Shown here: piece by piece, positions 16,816-26,725 of the stretch
Numbering within the stretch: position 1 is the first letter of the stretch
Layout: the number at the start of each line of letters is the position of its first letter
From: Desulfosarcinaceae bacterium
GTDB taxonomy: Bacteria; Desulfobacterota; Desulfobacteria; Desulfobacterales; Desulfosarcinaceae
Reading direction: 5' to 3'
DNA length: 44,272 bases
NCBI GenBank assembly: GCA_030066015.1
Contig: JASJCL010000058.1
Span: 1 to 44,272 of the forward strand
Notes under the pieces: generated by a model
What the model was told of the DNA's origin: nothing
Database searches by the model: none
The model's input: only the letters and a program-made list of their open reading frames with translations
Translations under genes and position numbers: made by a program

Positions 16816-18915
16816 ATGGAAAAAGTATTTTCAGCGGACATCGGCGGTCGCCCCTTGACCATCAACGCCGGCAAGGTTGCCAAACAAGCCTCCGGCTCCG
16901 TCATCGTCAATTACGGGGAGACCATTGTGCTGGTCACGGTTGTGGCCGCCCACGACGTGCGCCCCACCGACTTTCTGCCGCTCACCGTCGAGTATCAGGA
17001 AAAGATCTACGCCGCCGGACGTATTCCGGGGAACTATTTCCGACGCGAGATCGGCCGCCCAAGCGAGAAGGAGACGCTTACGGCGCGCCTCATCGACCGC
17101 CCCATCCGCCCCCTGTTTCCCAAGGAGTGGCGCCATGAGACCCAGGTGATCGCCACAGTGCTCAGCATGGACCAGGAGAACGACCCGGACATGCTCGCCA
17201 TGGTGGGCGCCTCCGCGGCACTCACCATGTCGGATATCCCCTTCGCCGGACCCATCGCCAACGTGCGGGTGGGCCGCATCGACGGCGAATTCGTTATCAA
17301 TCCGACCCTCTCACAGCGGGAAAACTGCGACATCAACATCATCGTGGCCGGCTCGCGCACGGGTGTGGTGATGGTGGAAGGCGGTGCCGACGTGGTCAGC
17401 GAAAAGGATATGCTGGCGGCGATCTTTCACGGCCACCAGGCGCTCCAGCCCCTCATCGACATCCAGGCGGCGCTTCGCGACGCCTTGGGCAAGGAGAAAC
17501 GCAGCTTCGAAGCCCCGGAAAAGGATGCCGAGCTCATCGCCCAGGTGGAGACCGCCGCCATCGACAGGATGAAGGCCGCCATCACCATCCCTGCTAAAAT
17601 CGAACGCAACAGCACGTTGCGGGCGCTGAAAAGCGAGATCTTCGAAAGCCTCGGCGATGAATACGCCGAGCGCGCCGGCGAGGTGTTCGGCGCCCTTGGC
17701 GACCTTCAGAAACGTCTCTGCCGCGACCTGATTCTCAATGAGGGCCGCCGCATCGACGGCCGTCGATTCGACGAGGTGCGACCCATTACCTGCGAAGTGG
17801 GCACCCTGCCCCGCCCCCACGGCAGCGCCCTCTTCACCCGCGGCGAAACCCAGGTGCTGGGCGTCCTGACCCTCGGTTCTGGCCAGGACGAACAGCGAGT
17901 GGAAACCCTCGCTGGCGAGGAGAACCGCCCCTTCATGCTGCATTACAACTTTCCGCCCTATTCAGTGGGTGAGGTCAAGCGGGTGGGTTCCCCCAGTCGA
18001 CGGGACATCGGTCACGGCGGCCTCAGCACCCGCGCTCTGGAAAAAATTCTGCCCGATAAGGAGGATTTCGACTACACCATCCGCATCGTCTCCGAGGTGT
18101 TCGAATCCAATGGTTCCAGCTCCATGGGAACCGTCTGCGCCGGCACCCTGGCCCTGATGGACGGCGGCGTGCCCATCAAGGCGCCCGTCTCCGGTATTGC
18201 CATGGGGTTGGTCAAGGAGGGGGATCAGGTGGTGGTTCTCTCCGATATCCTGGGCGACGAGGACCACACCGGCGATATGGACTTCAAGGTGACCGGTACT
18301 GCCGAAGGCGTCACGGCCCTCCAGATGGACATCAAGATCCTCGAGCTCTCCCGCGACATAATGGAGCAGGCCCTCGAGCAGGCCCGCCTCGGGCGGCTCC
18401 ACATTCTCGACCGCATGCTCTCCACCCTGGCAGAGGCCCGCGCGGATATCTCCCCCCATGCGCCCAAGATCGTGACCATTAAAATCAATCCGGACAAGAT
18501 CCGGGACATCATCGGCCCGGGGGGGAAGGTGATTCGGGCCATCCAGAGCGAGACCAACACCCGCATCGAGGTGACCGACGACGGTACCGTCAAGATCGCG
18601 GCCACCTCCCAGGTGGACGGCGACGCGGCGCTGGAGCAGGTGCACGCCATCACCGCCGAGCCGGAGGTCGGAGCGGTCTATGAGGGCAAAGTGGTCAAGG
18701 TCACCGACTTTGGTGCCTTTGTACAGATTCTGCCCAACACCGACGGCTTGGTGCACATCTCTCAGCTCGCCAACCGGCGGGTCAAGAGTGTCAGTGAGGT
18801 CGTCAAGGAGGGCCAAATGCTCAAGGTCAAGGTCTTGGAGATCTCGCGGGACGGCCGTATCCGCCTGAGCCACAAGGCGATTCTGGAAGAGGCACATGGA
18901 TCCAAGGATCGCTAA
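16816..18915 (+). CDS. pnp: Polyribonucleotide nucleotidyltransferase (PNPase)
   Basis: PNPase degrades RNA 3' to 5' by phosphorolysis and is the exonuclease of the degradosome. The 699-residue product has two RNase PH domains: the first contains [27 protein letters not shown], the second [24 protein letters not shown]. An all-helical linker lies between them. A C-terminal KH domain ([20 protein letters not shown], about 560) and an S1 domain ([19 protein letters not shown], about 615-690) complete it. Length is typical. The 3' end overlaps the next gene by 20 bases. Confidence 0.97.
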   Translation: MEKVFSADIGGRPLTINAGKVAKQASGSVIVNYGETIVLVTVVAAHDVRPTDFLPLTVEYQEKIYAAGRIPGNYFRREIGRPSEKETLTARLIDRPIRPLFPKEWRHETQVIATVLSMDQENDPDMLAMVGASAALTMSDIPFAGPIANVRVGRIDGEFVINPTLSQRENCDINIIVAGSRTGVVMVEGGADVVSEKDMLAAIFHGHQALQPLIDIQAALRDALGKEKRSFEAPEKDAELIAQVETAAIDRMKAAITIPAKIERNSTLRALKSEIFESLGDEYAERAGEVFGALGDLQKRLCRDLILNEGRRIDGRRFDEVRPITCEVGTLPRPHGSALFTRGETQVLGVLTLGSGQDEQRVETLAGEENRPFMLHYNFPPYSVGEVKRVGSPSRRDIGHGGLSTRALEKILPDKEDFDYTIRIVSEVFESNGSSSMGTVCAGTLALMDGGVPIKAPVSGIAMGLVKEGDQVVVLSDILGDEDHTGDMDFKVTGTAEGVTALQMDIKILELSRDIMEQALEQARLGRLHILDRMLSTLAEARADISPHAPKIVTIKINPDKIRDIIGPGGKVIRAIQSETNTRIEVTDDGTVKIAATSQVDGDAALEQVHAITAEPEVGAVYEGKVVKVTDFGAFVQILPNTDGLVHISQLANRRVKSVSEVVKEGQMLKVKVLEISRDGRIRLSHKAILEEAHGSKDR

Positions 18916-20161
18916 CACCACCCTAGGTAATGGGGTTCAGATCCTCACCAAGCAGATGCCCCACGTTCGTTCCGTGTCCATGGGGGTCTGGGCCAATGTC
19001 GGCGCCCGGGATGAGACGGCGAGCCAGAGTGGTCTCTCTCATTTCATCGAGCACATGATCTTCAAGGGGACCGCTCGGCGGTCCGCCTTGGAGATCGCCA
19101 AAGCCTTTGACGCCATCGGCGGGCACACCAACGCGTTCACCGCCATGGAGCATACCTGCTATCACGCCCGGGTGCTGGACAGCCACCTGGAGACGATGAT
19201 CGACATTCTATCGGACATCTTTCTCAACTCCCAATTCGCCCCCGCTGAGGTGGAGAAGGAACGTCCCGTCATCTTCCAGGAGATCGGCATGTCGGAGGAC
19301 AGCCCCGAAGATCTCCTCCATCAAAACGCCAACCGCCATTTCTGGGGCGACACCCCCCTGGGACGCTCCATCCTGGGAACCCCGGAGAATATCGCGCGCT
19401 TCGATGCGCAGACCATCAAAGATTACTTCAACAGCCGCTACCAGGCGGAGCGTATTATCATCTCCCTGGCCGGAAATATAGACCACGACCGGGTCGTGAC
19501 CTTACTGGCACCGCGGTTTGAAACCCTTCCCAAGGGAGAGCCACTGCCGCCGCGTCTGACGCCGGCCTCAAAGCGTCACTGTCGGATCCACAGCAAATCC
19601 CTGGAGCAATCCCACATCTGCCTGATGACCGAGGGGCTCTCCAGCATTGACGATGAGCGTTTCGCCCTTACCCTGCTCAACACCCTCCTGGGGGGCAACA
19701 TGAGTTCGCGCCTCTTCCAGAAAATTCGAGAATCGCACGGCCTGGCCTACAGTGTCTACTCCTTCATCAGTGCCCATATGGATACCGGCATGTTCGGCGC
19801 TTATACTGCCGTCGCACCGGAAAAGGCCGCCGCCGCCGTCACGATGATCCTGGAAGAGTTGCACCGACTCGGCAGCCAACCTGTTGAGACCGAGGAGTTG
19901 GTCGACGCCAAGGAGTTCATTCGCGGCAACCTATACTTGGCTGACGAGAGCGTCGACAACCAAATGGTGCGCCTGGCCCAGAATGAGATCTATTTCGGAC
20001 GACACATTCCCCTGTCTGAAACCCTGTCCCGCTTCGAGCAGGTGGAACCGGAAGAGATCAGAACGCTGGCTGCCAGGCTGTTTGATCCAAGCCAGCTGAG
20101 CCTCACCGTTCTGGGCCCTGCGATGGATACCAAGGCCATCCAAGCACTGATCACCGTCTGA
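18896..20161 (+). CDS. M16-family zinc peptidase (processing-peptidase-like)
   Basis: The 421-residue product has the inverted zinc motif HFIEH at residues 49-53 within [14 protein letters not shown] and the downstream glutamate region of the M16B class. The C-terminal half is the usual inactive pseudo-domain with the glycine loop [27 protein letters not shown]. Members are close to mitochondrial processing peptidase; in bacteria the substrate is generally unknown. No signal peptide is seen, so it is probably cytoplasmic. It overlaps pnp by 20 bases, a conserved pairing in many bacteria. Confidence 0.93.
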   Translation: MDPRIANTTLGNGVQILTKQMPHVRSVSMGVWANVGARDETASQSGLSHFIEHMIFKGTARRSALEIAKAFDAIGGHTNAFTAMEHTCYHARVLDSHLETMIDILSDIFLNSQFAPAEVEKERPVIFQEIGMSEDSPEDLLHQNANRHFWGDTPLGRSILGTPENIARFDAQTIKDYFNSRYQAERIIISLAGNIDHDRVVTLLAPRFETLPKGEPLPPRLTPASKRHCRIHSKSLEQSHICLMTEGLSSIDDERFALTLLNTLLGGNMSSRLFQKIRESHGLAYSVYSFISAHMDTGMFGAYTAVAPEKAAAAVTMILEELHRLGSQPVETEELVDAKEFIRGNLYLADESVDNQMVRLAQNEIYFGRHIPLSETLSRFEQVEPEEIRTLAARLFDPSQLSLTVLGPAMDTKAIQALITV

Positions 20162-20197
20162 GCGCAGCGCCATTGGAAAGACGCTGAGAAAGCGCCC

Positions 20198-20656
20198 ATG
20201 AACGAAACGCCCACCATCGCTTTCCGCAGGCTACGGCCGGATACGGACGGGGATATCCCCCTGCCCCGGTATATGACGGCCCTGGCAGCCGGAATGGACA
20301 TCAGCGCCGCGGTTGACGCCACGTTGACCCTCGCACCGGGCCAAATCGCCCTCGTTCCCACCGGTTTTGCAATGGCGCTTCCGCCGGGGTACGAGGCTCA
20401 GATCCGACCCCGCAGCGGCCTGGCGGTCAAACATGGCATCGGCATCATCAATTCACCGGGCACCATCGACAGCGACTACCGCGGCGAAGTGAAGATCGCC
20501 CTCATCAACATGGGACCAGCGGACTACCTGCTCAAGCGGGGTGAGCGGATTGCCCAAATGGTGATTCACGCTGTCTACCGGGCGCGCCTGACCGAGGTCG
20601 ACCATCTGGACAACACCGACCGCAGCAATGGTGGGTTCGGCCATACGGGGGTGTAG
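20198..20656 (+). CDS. dut: dUTP diphosphatase
   Basis: The enzyme hydrolyses dUTP to dUMP and pyrophosphate, keeping uracil out of DNA. The 152-residue product shows all five trimeric dUTPase motifs in order: [43 protein letters not shown] and [10 protein letters not shown] at the C-terminus. It follows the M16 gene by 36 bases, an arrangement also common elsewhere. Confidence 0.97.
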   Translation: MNETPTIAFRRLRPDTDGDIPLPRYMTALAAGMDISAAVDATLTLAPGQIALVPTGFAMALPPGYEAQIRPRSGLAVKHGIGIINSPGTIDSDYRGEVKIALINMGPADYLLKRGERIAQMVIHAVYRARLTEVDHLDNTDRSNGGFGHTGV

Positions 20657-20695
20657 GCCGTAACCCGCGTCCAAAGCGCCAATTATGGAGGCCTC

Positions 20696-21517
20696 ATGCC
20701 CGATTCAGCCACAGCCCGTCATTCAACCGATCCGGGGGCCGCTTCCGCCCGTCTCATGGCCTGCGTCCTGGCCAGTGGCAGCAAGGGTAACGCCGTCTAT
20801 CTCTCCAGCGGAGAGACCCGCATCCTGGTGGACGCAGGCCTTTCGGGTCGTGAGATTGAACGGCGCATGGCCGAGCGCCAGCTCTCCGCCGCCGATCTGA
20901 ACGCCATCCTCGTCACCCACGAGCACGCCGACCACCTTCAAGGGGTCGGGGTCTTGTCCCGACGCTACCAAATCCCCATTCATATCAGCCGGCGCACCGC
21001 CCAGGCGGCCGGCGGACGCCTGGGCAGGGTTGCCGCATTGACCCACTTCCGTTGCGGCAGCCGCTTCCAGATCGGCGATCTGGAGATTCATCCGTTCACC
21101 ACCACCCACGATGCGGCGGACTCCGCCGGCTTCACGGTTCGCTGCAACGGCTGCAAGGCCGGTATCGCCACCGATCTGGGCCTCGCCACCGAATTGGTAA
21201 AGCGCCATCTGACGGGTTGTCAGCTATTGGTTCTGGAGGCCAACCATGATCCCCAAATGCTGATTGACGGCCCTTACCCCTGGCCCCTGAAGCAACGCAT
21301 TCGCGGACGCAACGGCCATCTCTCCAATGCGCAGTGCCGCGATCTACTGGGAGAACTCTTGCATCCTGGTTTGCTTCACGTTATTCTGGCCCACCTCAGC
21401 GAAAATAATAATTCACCGACCCAGGCCCTCAACACCGTGTCCGAGGCCCTCCAGGATCATGCGACCCGCCTGAGTGCGGCGACCCAGGAGGCCATCGGCG
21501 AAACGATCTATCTATGA
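20696..21517 (+). CDS. Metallo-beta-lactamase-fold hydrolase, YycJ/WalJ-like
   Basis: The 273-residue product has the MBL zinc motif HEHADH at residues 75-80 and later metal-ligand regions (TTTHDAADSAGF, IATDLGLAT, HLSENNNS). The start MACVLASGSKGNAVYLSSGETRILVDAGLSGREIERRM is typical of the YycJ/WalJ group, predicted nucleases linked to DNA replication and repair. A GGAGG site precedes the ATG. Its stop overlaps the start of the next gene as ATGA. Confidence 0.9.
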   Translation: MPDSATARHSTDPGAASARLMACVLASGSKGNAVYLSSGETRILVDAGLSGREIERRMAERQLSAADLNAILVTHEHADHLQGVGVLSRRYQIPIHISRRTAQAAGGRLGRVAALTHFRCGSRFQIGDLEIHPFTTTHDAADSAGFTVRCNGCKAGIATDLGLATELVKRHLTGCQLLVLEANHDPQMLIDGPYPWPLKQRIRGRNGHLSNAQCRDLLGELLHPGLLHVILAHLSENNNSPTQALNTVSEALQDHATRLSAATQEAIGETIYL

Positions 21518-22746
21518 TCCCGTTCCTGCGCTCATCCACCCACACCCGCCTCGGCACCCTCTTGCTGACACTGCTCCTCATCTGGACGCCGCCCGCGGCC
21601 GGTGGGGATGATACCGTGGACGCGGCATCGCCACCGGCGCCCCCCGTCCCGGGGTCCGTCGAAGACAGCTTCGCCTATATGGCAGAGCTGGCCACGCATC
21701 CGGCCCAGTGGGCGCCCTTGGAGATGGCCCGTCTCACCCCCATCATCGACTACCTGCTCGCGCACCGCAGCAGCGGCCGCGAGTTGCACCGCTTGCCCCA
21801 GGTGGCCGCCATGCCCGGTGCCTACCACAGCTTCACCATCGGGCGTCCGCTGTCGGAAATTCTGACCTACGCCTACAATCCGGAAATTCCCCAGGTCACT
21901 TTTCGGCCCACCTCCATCCGGCTCACCTATTGGTCGGAAATCAATGGGCAACCAGACGCAGCCTTCCCACGGTTGTGGCCGCTGTTGTCCCAAATAGACA
22001 CCCCCCATCAGCTGCGCGGCAGAGAGGTGACTGAGATCACGCCGGACCTTTTTTCCGGCGCCTACTTCCAATACCGTATGGATACCCGCCTGATCCTCAT
22101 GGAGAATCGCGGCCACCGCATTTTTCTGGCCATCTCCAAACAGCCGGAACGCTCTGCGGTCGGCAGGAAAGGGGCCATTGTCGGCGGAGATCATACCTGG
22201 AACTACCTCTACGCCGCATCGGCCGGACTGGCCAAACCGGGCCTGGGTTGGGTCAAGTCGTATATTTACGACAGCATCAGCGTGATGATTTACCTGGAAC
22301 CCGAAGCGGGCCAAGATCACATCGAGGTGGGCGTGTTCAAATGGCTCAAAGCCGGGTGGGCGGGCATGAACATGGTCAAAGCCCAACACATCCATGAGGG
22401 GTTGCTGCGCTTTGCCGGACCGTTCAAACAGCTCCTCGAAAGTCCGAACCTGCCGGCACCGGAGCGGTTGGCCAGCTATCTGCGCCCCATCATGGAGATG
22501 CCGGTCGAAGAGCTACGCCTGCTGGCCCACCGCTACCATCAGCGACTCCGCAACCAGTACGCCGACCAACCCCCGTTCAACAACACCAAGCAGGCCAAAC
22601 TCTTCGGAGATCCCCAATACGCCGACAAGATGGATCGAATCCAGATGGTGGCGATGCTGACCAAGGATTATATCAAGCCCATCCTTGGTCGAGAGAGTCT
22701 CATGGCACCCCCATCGACAGTGGACGGCCGAGCGACGGACGATTGA
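21514..22746 (+). CDS. Exported protein of unknown function
   Basis: The 410-residue product has a clear N-terminal signal peptide (about 1-29, hydrophobic LGTLLLTLLLIWTPPAAG) and no further membrane segment. The mature part begins with a Pro/Ala linker. I recognise no catalytic motif. It has several aromatic-rich blocks (TFRPTSIRLTYWSEING, YFQYRMDTRLILMENRG, GDHTWNYLYAASAGLAKPGLGWVKSY), suggesting a beta-rich periplasmic protein. Its ATG overlaps the stop of the MBL gene, so the two are translationally coupled, but no functional link is evident. Confidence 0.75.
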   Translation: MIPFLRSSTHTRLGTLLLTLLLIWTPPAAGGDDTVDAASPPAPPVPGSVEDSFAYMAELATHPAQWAPLEMARLTPIIDYLLAHRSSGRELHRLPQVAAMPGAYHSFTIGRPLSEILTYAYNPEIPQVTFRPTSIRLTYWSEINGQPDAAFPRLWPLLSQIDTPHQLRGREVTEITPDLFSGAYFQYRMDTRLILMENRGHRIFLAISKQPERSAVGRKGAIVGGDHTWNYLYAASAGLAKPGLGWVKSYIYDSISVMIYLEPEAGQDHIEVGVFKWLKAGWAGMNMVKAQHIHEGLLRFAGPFKQLLESPNLPAPERLASYLRPIMEMPVEELRLLAHRYHQRLRNQYADQPPFNNTKQAKLFGDPQYADKMDRIQMVAMLTKDYIKPILGRESLMAPPSTVDGRATDD

Positions 22747-22797
22747 ACCAGAGCCGTCGGCCACCAGACGAAACGGGCGGCACAGGCTCGGCAGGTC

Positions 22798-23025
22798 TCA
22801 TTGGGCCGGTGATTGGAGCGCCTGCAATCGCTCGCGGGCGATTTCGGCCTCTTTGCTCTGGGGATGCTTGGCCACAATCTCTTCGTAGAGCTCCACGGCA
22901 TGGGCGGTGTTGAATTGACGCTCCTCAAGCTGGGCGGTATCGAGGAGTTCCGCTGGTCCGCCGGAACAGGCGCCGAAGGCAAGGGCGCAGGCCAGCACCA
23001 GTATCCAGTAGTGGATCTGCCTCAT
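22798..23025 (-). CDS. Small lipoprotein with a tetratricopeptide-like repeat
   Basis: The 75-residue product has a lipoprotein signal peptide ending ALAFGACSGG, with the lipobox cysteine near residue 20. The rest is a single TPR-like helical pair (ELLDTAQLEERQFNTAHAVELYEEIVAKHPQSKEAEIARERLQAL). AAGGAGG lies at a good distance from the ATG, which decides this short start. It resembles the first repeat of BamD/YfgC-type lipoproteins but is far too short to be one. It may act as a small periplasmic adaptor. Confidence 0.75.
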   Translation of the reverse strand: MRQIHYWILVLACALAFGACSGGPAELLDTAQLEERQFNTAHAVELYEEIVAKHPQSKEAEIARERLQALQSPAQ

Positions 23026-23143
23026 TGCTTCCTCCTTCACGAAGGGCCCGACCCCTTTCACCGGGCCATTTGATGGTGATAATAGCAGCGGCTTGCACGC
23101 GGATCCAGCAGCAATGCCGTTACGGCGTCGGGGCATTGCCCGC

Positions 23144-25009
23144 TTACATGAGCCCGGCATTCAACAGGAGATGGCAGAGAATGCTGGCCCCGTAGCCCAA
23201 TGCGATCACCGGGGCCCACTTGAGGTGGGCACCGAAGGTGTAGGTGCCCCTGGCGGTCCCCATCAGCGCCACACCGGCCGCCGATCCGATGCTCAGCATA
23301 CTGCCCCCAACCCCGGCGGTGAGGGTTACCAGCAGCCACTGTCCCAGACTCATGGTGGGATCCATGGTCAGCACGGCGAACATCACCGGGATGTTGTCCA
23401 CGATGGCCGAGAGAAAGCCCACCATGACGTTGGCGAAAGTGGCCCCCATATCGTGGTAGGCAAATACGGAAAGGGCGTTCAGGTAACCGAACTGTGCCAG
23501 CCCCCCAACACATAGGATCACGCCATAGAAGAACATGAGCGTGTCCCATTCGGCGCGGGCGATTTTGCGCATGATGTCGAAATGCTGGGCCTGCTGCTTT
23601 ACCTCTGTAAAATCCTCCACCACCTCAACCGCGCCAATCACCTTACCGCTCGCATCCATCAAGGGCGCGGCCGAAAGATTGAGCCATCGAGGCTTGCCGC
23701 CCATCTCCTGAAAGAAGCTGGTGACGTCGAGGCCGTCTTCGATGTAGGGGTTGCGCCGAAAATGGCCCTCGTACTGTCTCGCGACCGTTTTGGTGGGCAG
23801 TTTCTGCAGAACCAAGTCCGCCAACACAGGCCGCTGCTTCCTGTGAAACGGTTGCCACTGATTGGTGGTGCCGATCATCTCCTGAGCGTTTCGGCCGGTG
23901 AGTCTCTCGCAGCCCTTGTTCCAGTGGGTGATGCGCCCCTCCAAGTCGACGGCGAAGATCGCTTCATCAAAATTGTCGATGATGCGGCCAAGCCGCTTAC
24001 TGCTTTTGAAAATGGTCAGCAGCGGATTGACCGACTCGCGCCCCCGCGTACCGAGGATACCGTCGTAGCGGGTGCTGCGGCCCTCGTGGAGCTTGATGTG
24101 ATAGGAGTACATTCCCAAGAAGCCCAGACCCAGCATCATGCCGGCGGCCGGCGGCAGATGGAGGAAGTTATGGAAACAGACGGCGGTGGCGATGGTGATC
24201 AGAAACAGACCGATGATGACGGTGGCACCATACTTGAGGGTCACCGCCTCATCCAGCACCTTGGGGGCCGATTTGGGGATGACCAGGCTCATGATGATGG
24301 CCGGCACCAGCCAGTTGACCACAGATGGGATGAAGATGGCGTAAAACTGGGTAAAGGTCACCTTGCCCTTCTGCCAGACCATGAGGGTCGTGATATCGCC
24401 GAAGGGTGAGAAGGCACCGCCGGCATTGGCTGCCACCACAACGTTGATGCAGGCCAAGGCCACGAAGGCCTTGTTGTCGCCCCCCACCGCCATCACAACG
24501 GCCCCCATGAGCAGGGCGGTGGTCAGGTTGTCCGCAATGGGGGAGATGAAGAAGGCCAGCACCCCGGTGATCCAGAACACCTGCCGTAGGGTGAAGCCCC
24601 GCGACACGAGAAAGGCCCGCAGCGTCTGAAACACGTTGCGCTCCTCCATGGCGTTGATGTAGGTCATTGCCGCCAGGAGGAAGAGAAAGAGTTCGGCGTA
24701 CTCCAGCAGGCTGTGACGGATCGCCTCATGGGCGGTATGGGTATCTCCCATCTTGACGTAGGCGATGGCCAGGAGCACCCAGATGACCCCGGCGGCAAAC
24801 AGCACCGGTTTGCTTTTGCGAAGATGGATATTGTTTTCCAAGGGTACGAGGCTGTAAGCCAGTACAAAGATGATGATGCCGAGGTAGCCGTAAGCCGTCC
24901 GCGTCAGGTCAGCGGGGGAGTGGGCCGCCTGCCCGCCGCCAGCGGCCCAAAGGGTAAGCGGGGCAAGCAGGATTGTCGCGAATAAGAGCAGAAGGTTTAA
25001 TTGTTTCAT
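23144..25009 (-). CDS. NhaD-type sodium/proton antiporter with an inserted PAS domain
   Basis: The 621-residue product is a multi-spanning inner-membrane protein of the NhaD group in the ion transporter superfamily. The signatures FSPIADNLTTALLMG (about 155-169) and NAGGAFSPFGDITTLMVWQKG (about 195-215) are diagnostic. It starts with a cleavable-looking signal or first helix (about 1-23). Between two helix groups, about residues 338-470, sits a PAS domain: IIDNFDEAIFAVDLEGRITHWNKGCERLTG, a divergent middle, and PRWLNLSAAPLMDASGKVIGAVEVVEDFTEVK. Standard NhaD proteins are about 450-500 residues and lack this. The PAS domain lies where a cytoplasmic loop is expected and could gate transport by redox state, ligand or light. 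No frame break marks the junctions. Confidence 0.9.
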   Translation of the reverse strand: MKQLNLLLLFATILLAPLTLWAAGGGQAAHSPADLTRTAYGYLGIIIFVLAYSLVPLENNIHLRKSKPVLFAAGVIWVLLAIAYVKMGDTHTAHEAIRHSLLEYAELFLFLLAAMTYINAMEERNVFQTLRAFLVSRGFTLRQVFWITGVLAFFISPIADNLTTALLMGAVVMAVGGDNKAFVALACINVVVAANAGGAFSPFGDITTLMVWQKGKVTFTQFYAIFIPSVVNWLVPAIIMSLVIPKSAPKVLDEAVTLKYGATVIIGLFLITIATAVCFHNFLHLPPAAGMMLGLGFLGMYSYHIKLHEGRSTRYDGILGTRGRESVNPLLTIFKSSKRLGRIIDNFDEAIFAVDLEGRITHWNKGCERLTGRNAQEMIGTTNQWQPFHRKQRPVLADLVLQKLPTKTVARQYEGHFRRNPYIEDGLDVTSFFQEMGGKPRWLNLSAAPLMDASGKVIGAVEVVEDFTEVKQQAQHFDIMRKIARAEWDTLMFFYGVILCVGGLAQFGYLNALSVFAYHDMGATFANVMVGFLSAIVDNIPVMFAVLTMDPTMSLGQWLLVTLTAGVGGSMLSIGSAAGVALMGTARGTYTFGAHLKWAPVIALGYGASILCHLLLNAGLM

Positions 25010-25303
25010 CTAGATCTAACTCCCATCATAAATCCACAGGGATCCTCGTCCTATGTCATGCCGCCGAACGATGCCCACGCTGTGAGGGCCGCCGGAGGAG
25101 GCGCCATCGAAAAAAGGCGGTCCATCCCATCATGAGCGGCAAGCGGAATTTACAGCAAGCCGTCAGGTCAGATGATCCGCTACGATGTAAAGGGGGGCAT
25201 GAAGCGGAGGATCTCAACAAGAGCCGGCATCGCCCCTTGGACGAGGCCGGCGCGACGAGACGAACGACAACGCCGGCCCCTTATAGCCAGAGGCATGGTG
25301 CCA
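25010..25303 (-). other. Long untranslated leader of the antiporter gene
   Basis: No credible gene lies between 25010 and 25450 on either strand. If transcription starts at the promoter at 25280-25309, the antiporter message has an untranslated leader of about 260 bases. Near its 5' end GGCCGGCG and CGCCGGCC can pair into an 8-bp stem. Length and structure would allow a cis-regulatory RNA, but I cannot match it to a known ion riboswitch. Confidence 0.4.
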
Positions 25304-25309
25304 AGTCAA
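25280..25309 (-). promoter_or_regulatory. Probable promoter of the antiporter gene
   Basis: Read on the minus strand, TTGACT (25309-25304) and TATAAG (25285-25280) are separated by 18 bases. Both are close to the sigma-70 consensus. It faces the antiporter gene, whose start is about 270 bases downstream. Confidence 0.55.
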
Positions 25310-25450
25310 GAGGGTGGCGGGGGACAGAAGCAGCTGACCTGGACGCCCCTGGAGAGCGGGTCGCCAGGTGATCATGGAGGGGTCTTCCCGGGCAAGCCGA
25401 TGTTCAGCCTTCGGCGCAGCCACAATGGCGTCTTCAATCATGCCGACGCG

Positions 25451-26218
25451 TTAAACCGTCTGACGATGGGCCTCCATCTCCTCCTGGAATAGCGCCTGGT
25501 ACTTGAACACTTTTTTGATGTATAGGCGTGTCGCCCGAAATGGTGGCACGCCGTTGTAGTTGCGGACATGACGGCTACCGGCATTGTAAGCGGCCAGTGC
25601 CAGCCGAACGTCATTGTCGAAGCGGTCGAGAAGCTGGCGCAGGTATTTTACCCCGCCATTGATATTCTCTTCGGGATCGAATACATCCGCAACTCCCAAG
25701 GATGCCGCCGTTCGCGGCATGAGCTGCATGAGGCCCCGGGCGCCACGCTTGGATACCGCCTTTGGATTGTAGTTGGACTCGGCCAGAATGACCGCCCTGA
25801 TCAAAGCCGGTTCGACGTTGTGGGCCGAAGCGGCCTGCAGAATCAACTGGTGAAAGGGTGGATCGGGCTTCTTGGGTTTGGGCGGCAACTGCTCGTCCGA
25901 TCGCGGCGGGGGCGGGGGTGGTGAGGCCGCCATTAACGATTGGATCAGCGCTTCGGGGGCATCCATGTCCCGACACACCGCATCGCTGACCGGCGTCAGC
26001 TCGGCGAGCGCCGGCACTAAGCCAGCATCCAAGGCAACCGGTGCTGCCGGCGGAACGGGGATTGCCCGAGCAAGAACGGGTGACGGGGCGGTAATGGCCG
26101 CTCTCACCGCCGGTGGCGTGTTGAGATGCACTGCTGTGGTTCCCGCAAAAAATAGAAAGGTTAGGAGAACGACGCTTGCCTGTATCGGTAGAGGGATCTT
26201 TGTCAACATCATCTTCAT
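25451..26218 (-). CDS. Lytic transglycosylase (SLT domain), membrane-anchored
   Basis: The 255-residue product has an N-terminal hydrophobic anchor or signal (about 8-30), a Pro/Ala-rich linker to about residue 115 and a C-terminal SLT domain. The catalytic glutamate is in AVILAESNYNPKAVSKRGARGLMQLMP, followed by LAAYNAG, the family fingerprints. Such enzymes cleave the glycan strands of peptidoglycan to give 1,6-anhydro ends. The ATG at 26218 follows AAGGTG at a good distance; a GTG seven codons upstream is less likely. A phosphate-poor, proline-rich linker would let it span the periplasm. Confidence 0.9.
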   Translation of the reverse strand: MKMMLTKIPLPIQASVVLLTFLFFAGTTAVHLNTPPAVRAAITAPSPVLARAIPVPPAAPVALDAGLVPALAELTPVSDAVCRDMDAPEALIQSLMAASPPPPPPRSDEQLPPKPKKPDPPFHQLILQAASAHNVEPALIRAVILAESNYNPKAVSKRGARGLMQLMPRTAASLGVADVFDPEENINGGVKYLRQLLDRFDNDVRLALAAYNAGSRHVRNYNGVPPFRATRLYIKKVFKYQALFQEEMEAHRQTV

Positions 26219-26604
26219 GAGATTCACCTTCACTATCACAGGATCAGGTTCAGATATGGGTTCAGGGATGGATCAATAACCCATAAAATATGTCCTTCTA
26301 GCTGGATGGCAAGTTCGATGCCACCCCACAAAACAGCCATTTATTATTATGATTCTAATTAGTTATGGGCTACTATCGAGGAGATTGGGATGGTAAAAAA
26401 GGAAGTAAGACACCCAGAATAAGGGAAGTTTACTTCCAAATTGAGGTACTTCGTTACCCACCATCCGGCCGACCTCCTCTCTCCCGCAACGAACACCTTA
26501 CCCCTATGGCAAAGGTCATTCCGACCCGCGCCGATAAATGAATAAAGAGTTTCAATTATTGCCGATTAAGCGTGCTGCCGGCCATCGTCCAATCCCAGTG
26601 CACC

Positions 26605-26617
26605 CCTCAAATTGAGG
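26605..26617. promoter_or_regulatory. 13-base palindrome, candidate operator
   Basis: CCTCAA-A-TTGAGG is a perfect palindrome about 110 bases upstream of the ArsR promoter. A half copy (CAAATTGAGG) recurs at 26437-26446. This spacing pattern fits a dimeric regulator site, but the binding protein is unknown. Confidence 0.35.
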
Positions 26618-26681
26618 CATTTGCCCCACCAGTCTCCCAATCTGAGAGATGGGGCGCAAGCGATGGCGACACATTTGGAGT

Positions 26682-26693
26682 GGTCATATGACC
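26682..26693. promoter_or_regulatory. 12-base perfect palindrome GGTCATATGACC, candidate operator
   Basis: The palindrome is flanked by TTTGG on the left and CCAAA on the right, extending the dyad with an offset. It lies 33 bases upstream of the TTGACA of the ArsR-operon promoter. A site just upstream of its own promoter suits autoregulation, though ArsR proteins more often bind over the promoter itself. Confidence 0.4.
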
Positions 26694-26725
26694 CAAAGCA
26701 GTGCTCCCCGGCGGCTGCGCTCTGC

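Noticed and set aside
23045-23067. A terminator after the antiporter gene
   Set aside because: GGCCCG/CGGGCC can pair, but the stem is only 6 bp and no T-run follows on the minus strand.
25172-25492. A plus-strand gene in the antiporter leader
   Set aside because: The frame has low-complexity Arg/Gly content, no ribosome site and no family resemblance, and it overlaps the transglycosylase gene end.
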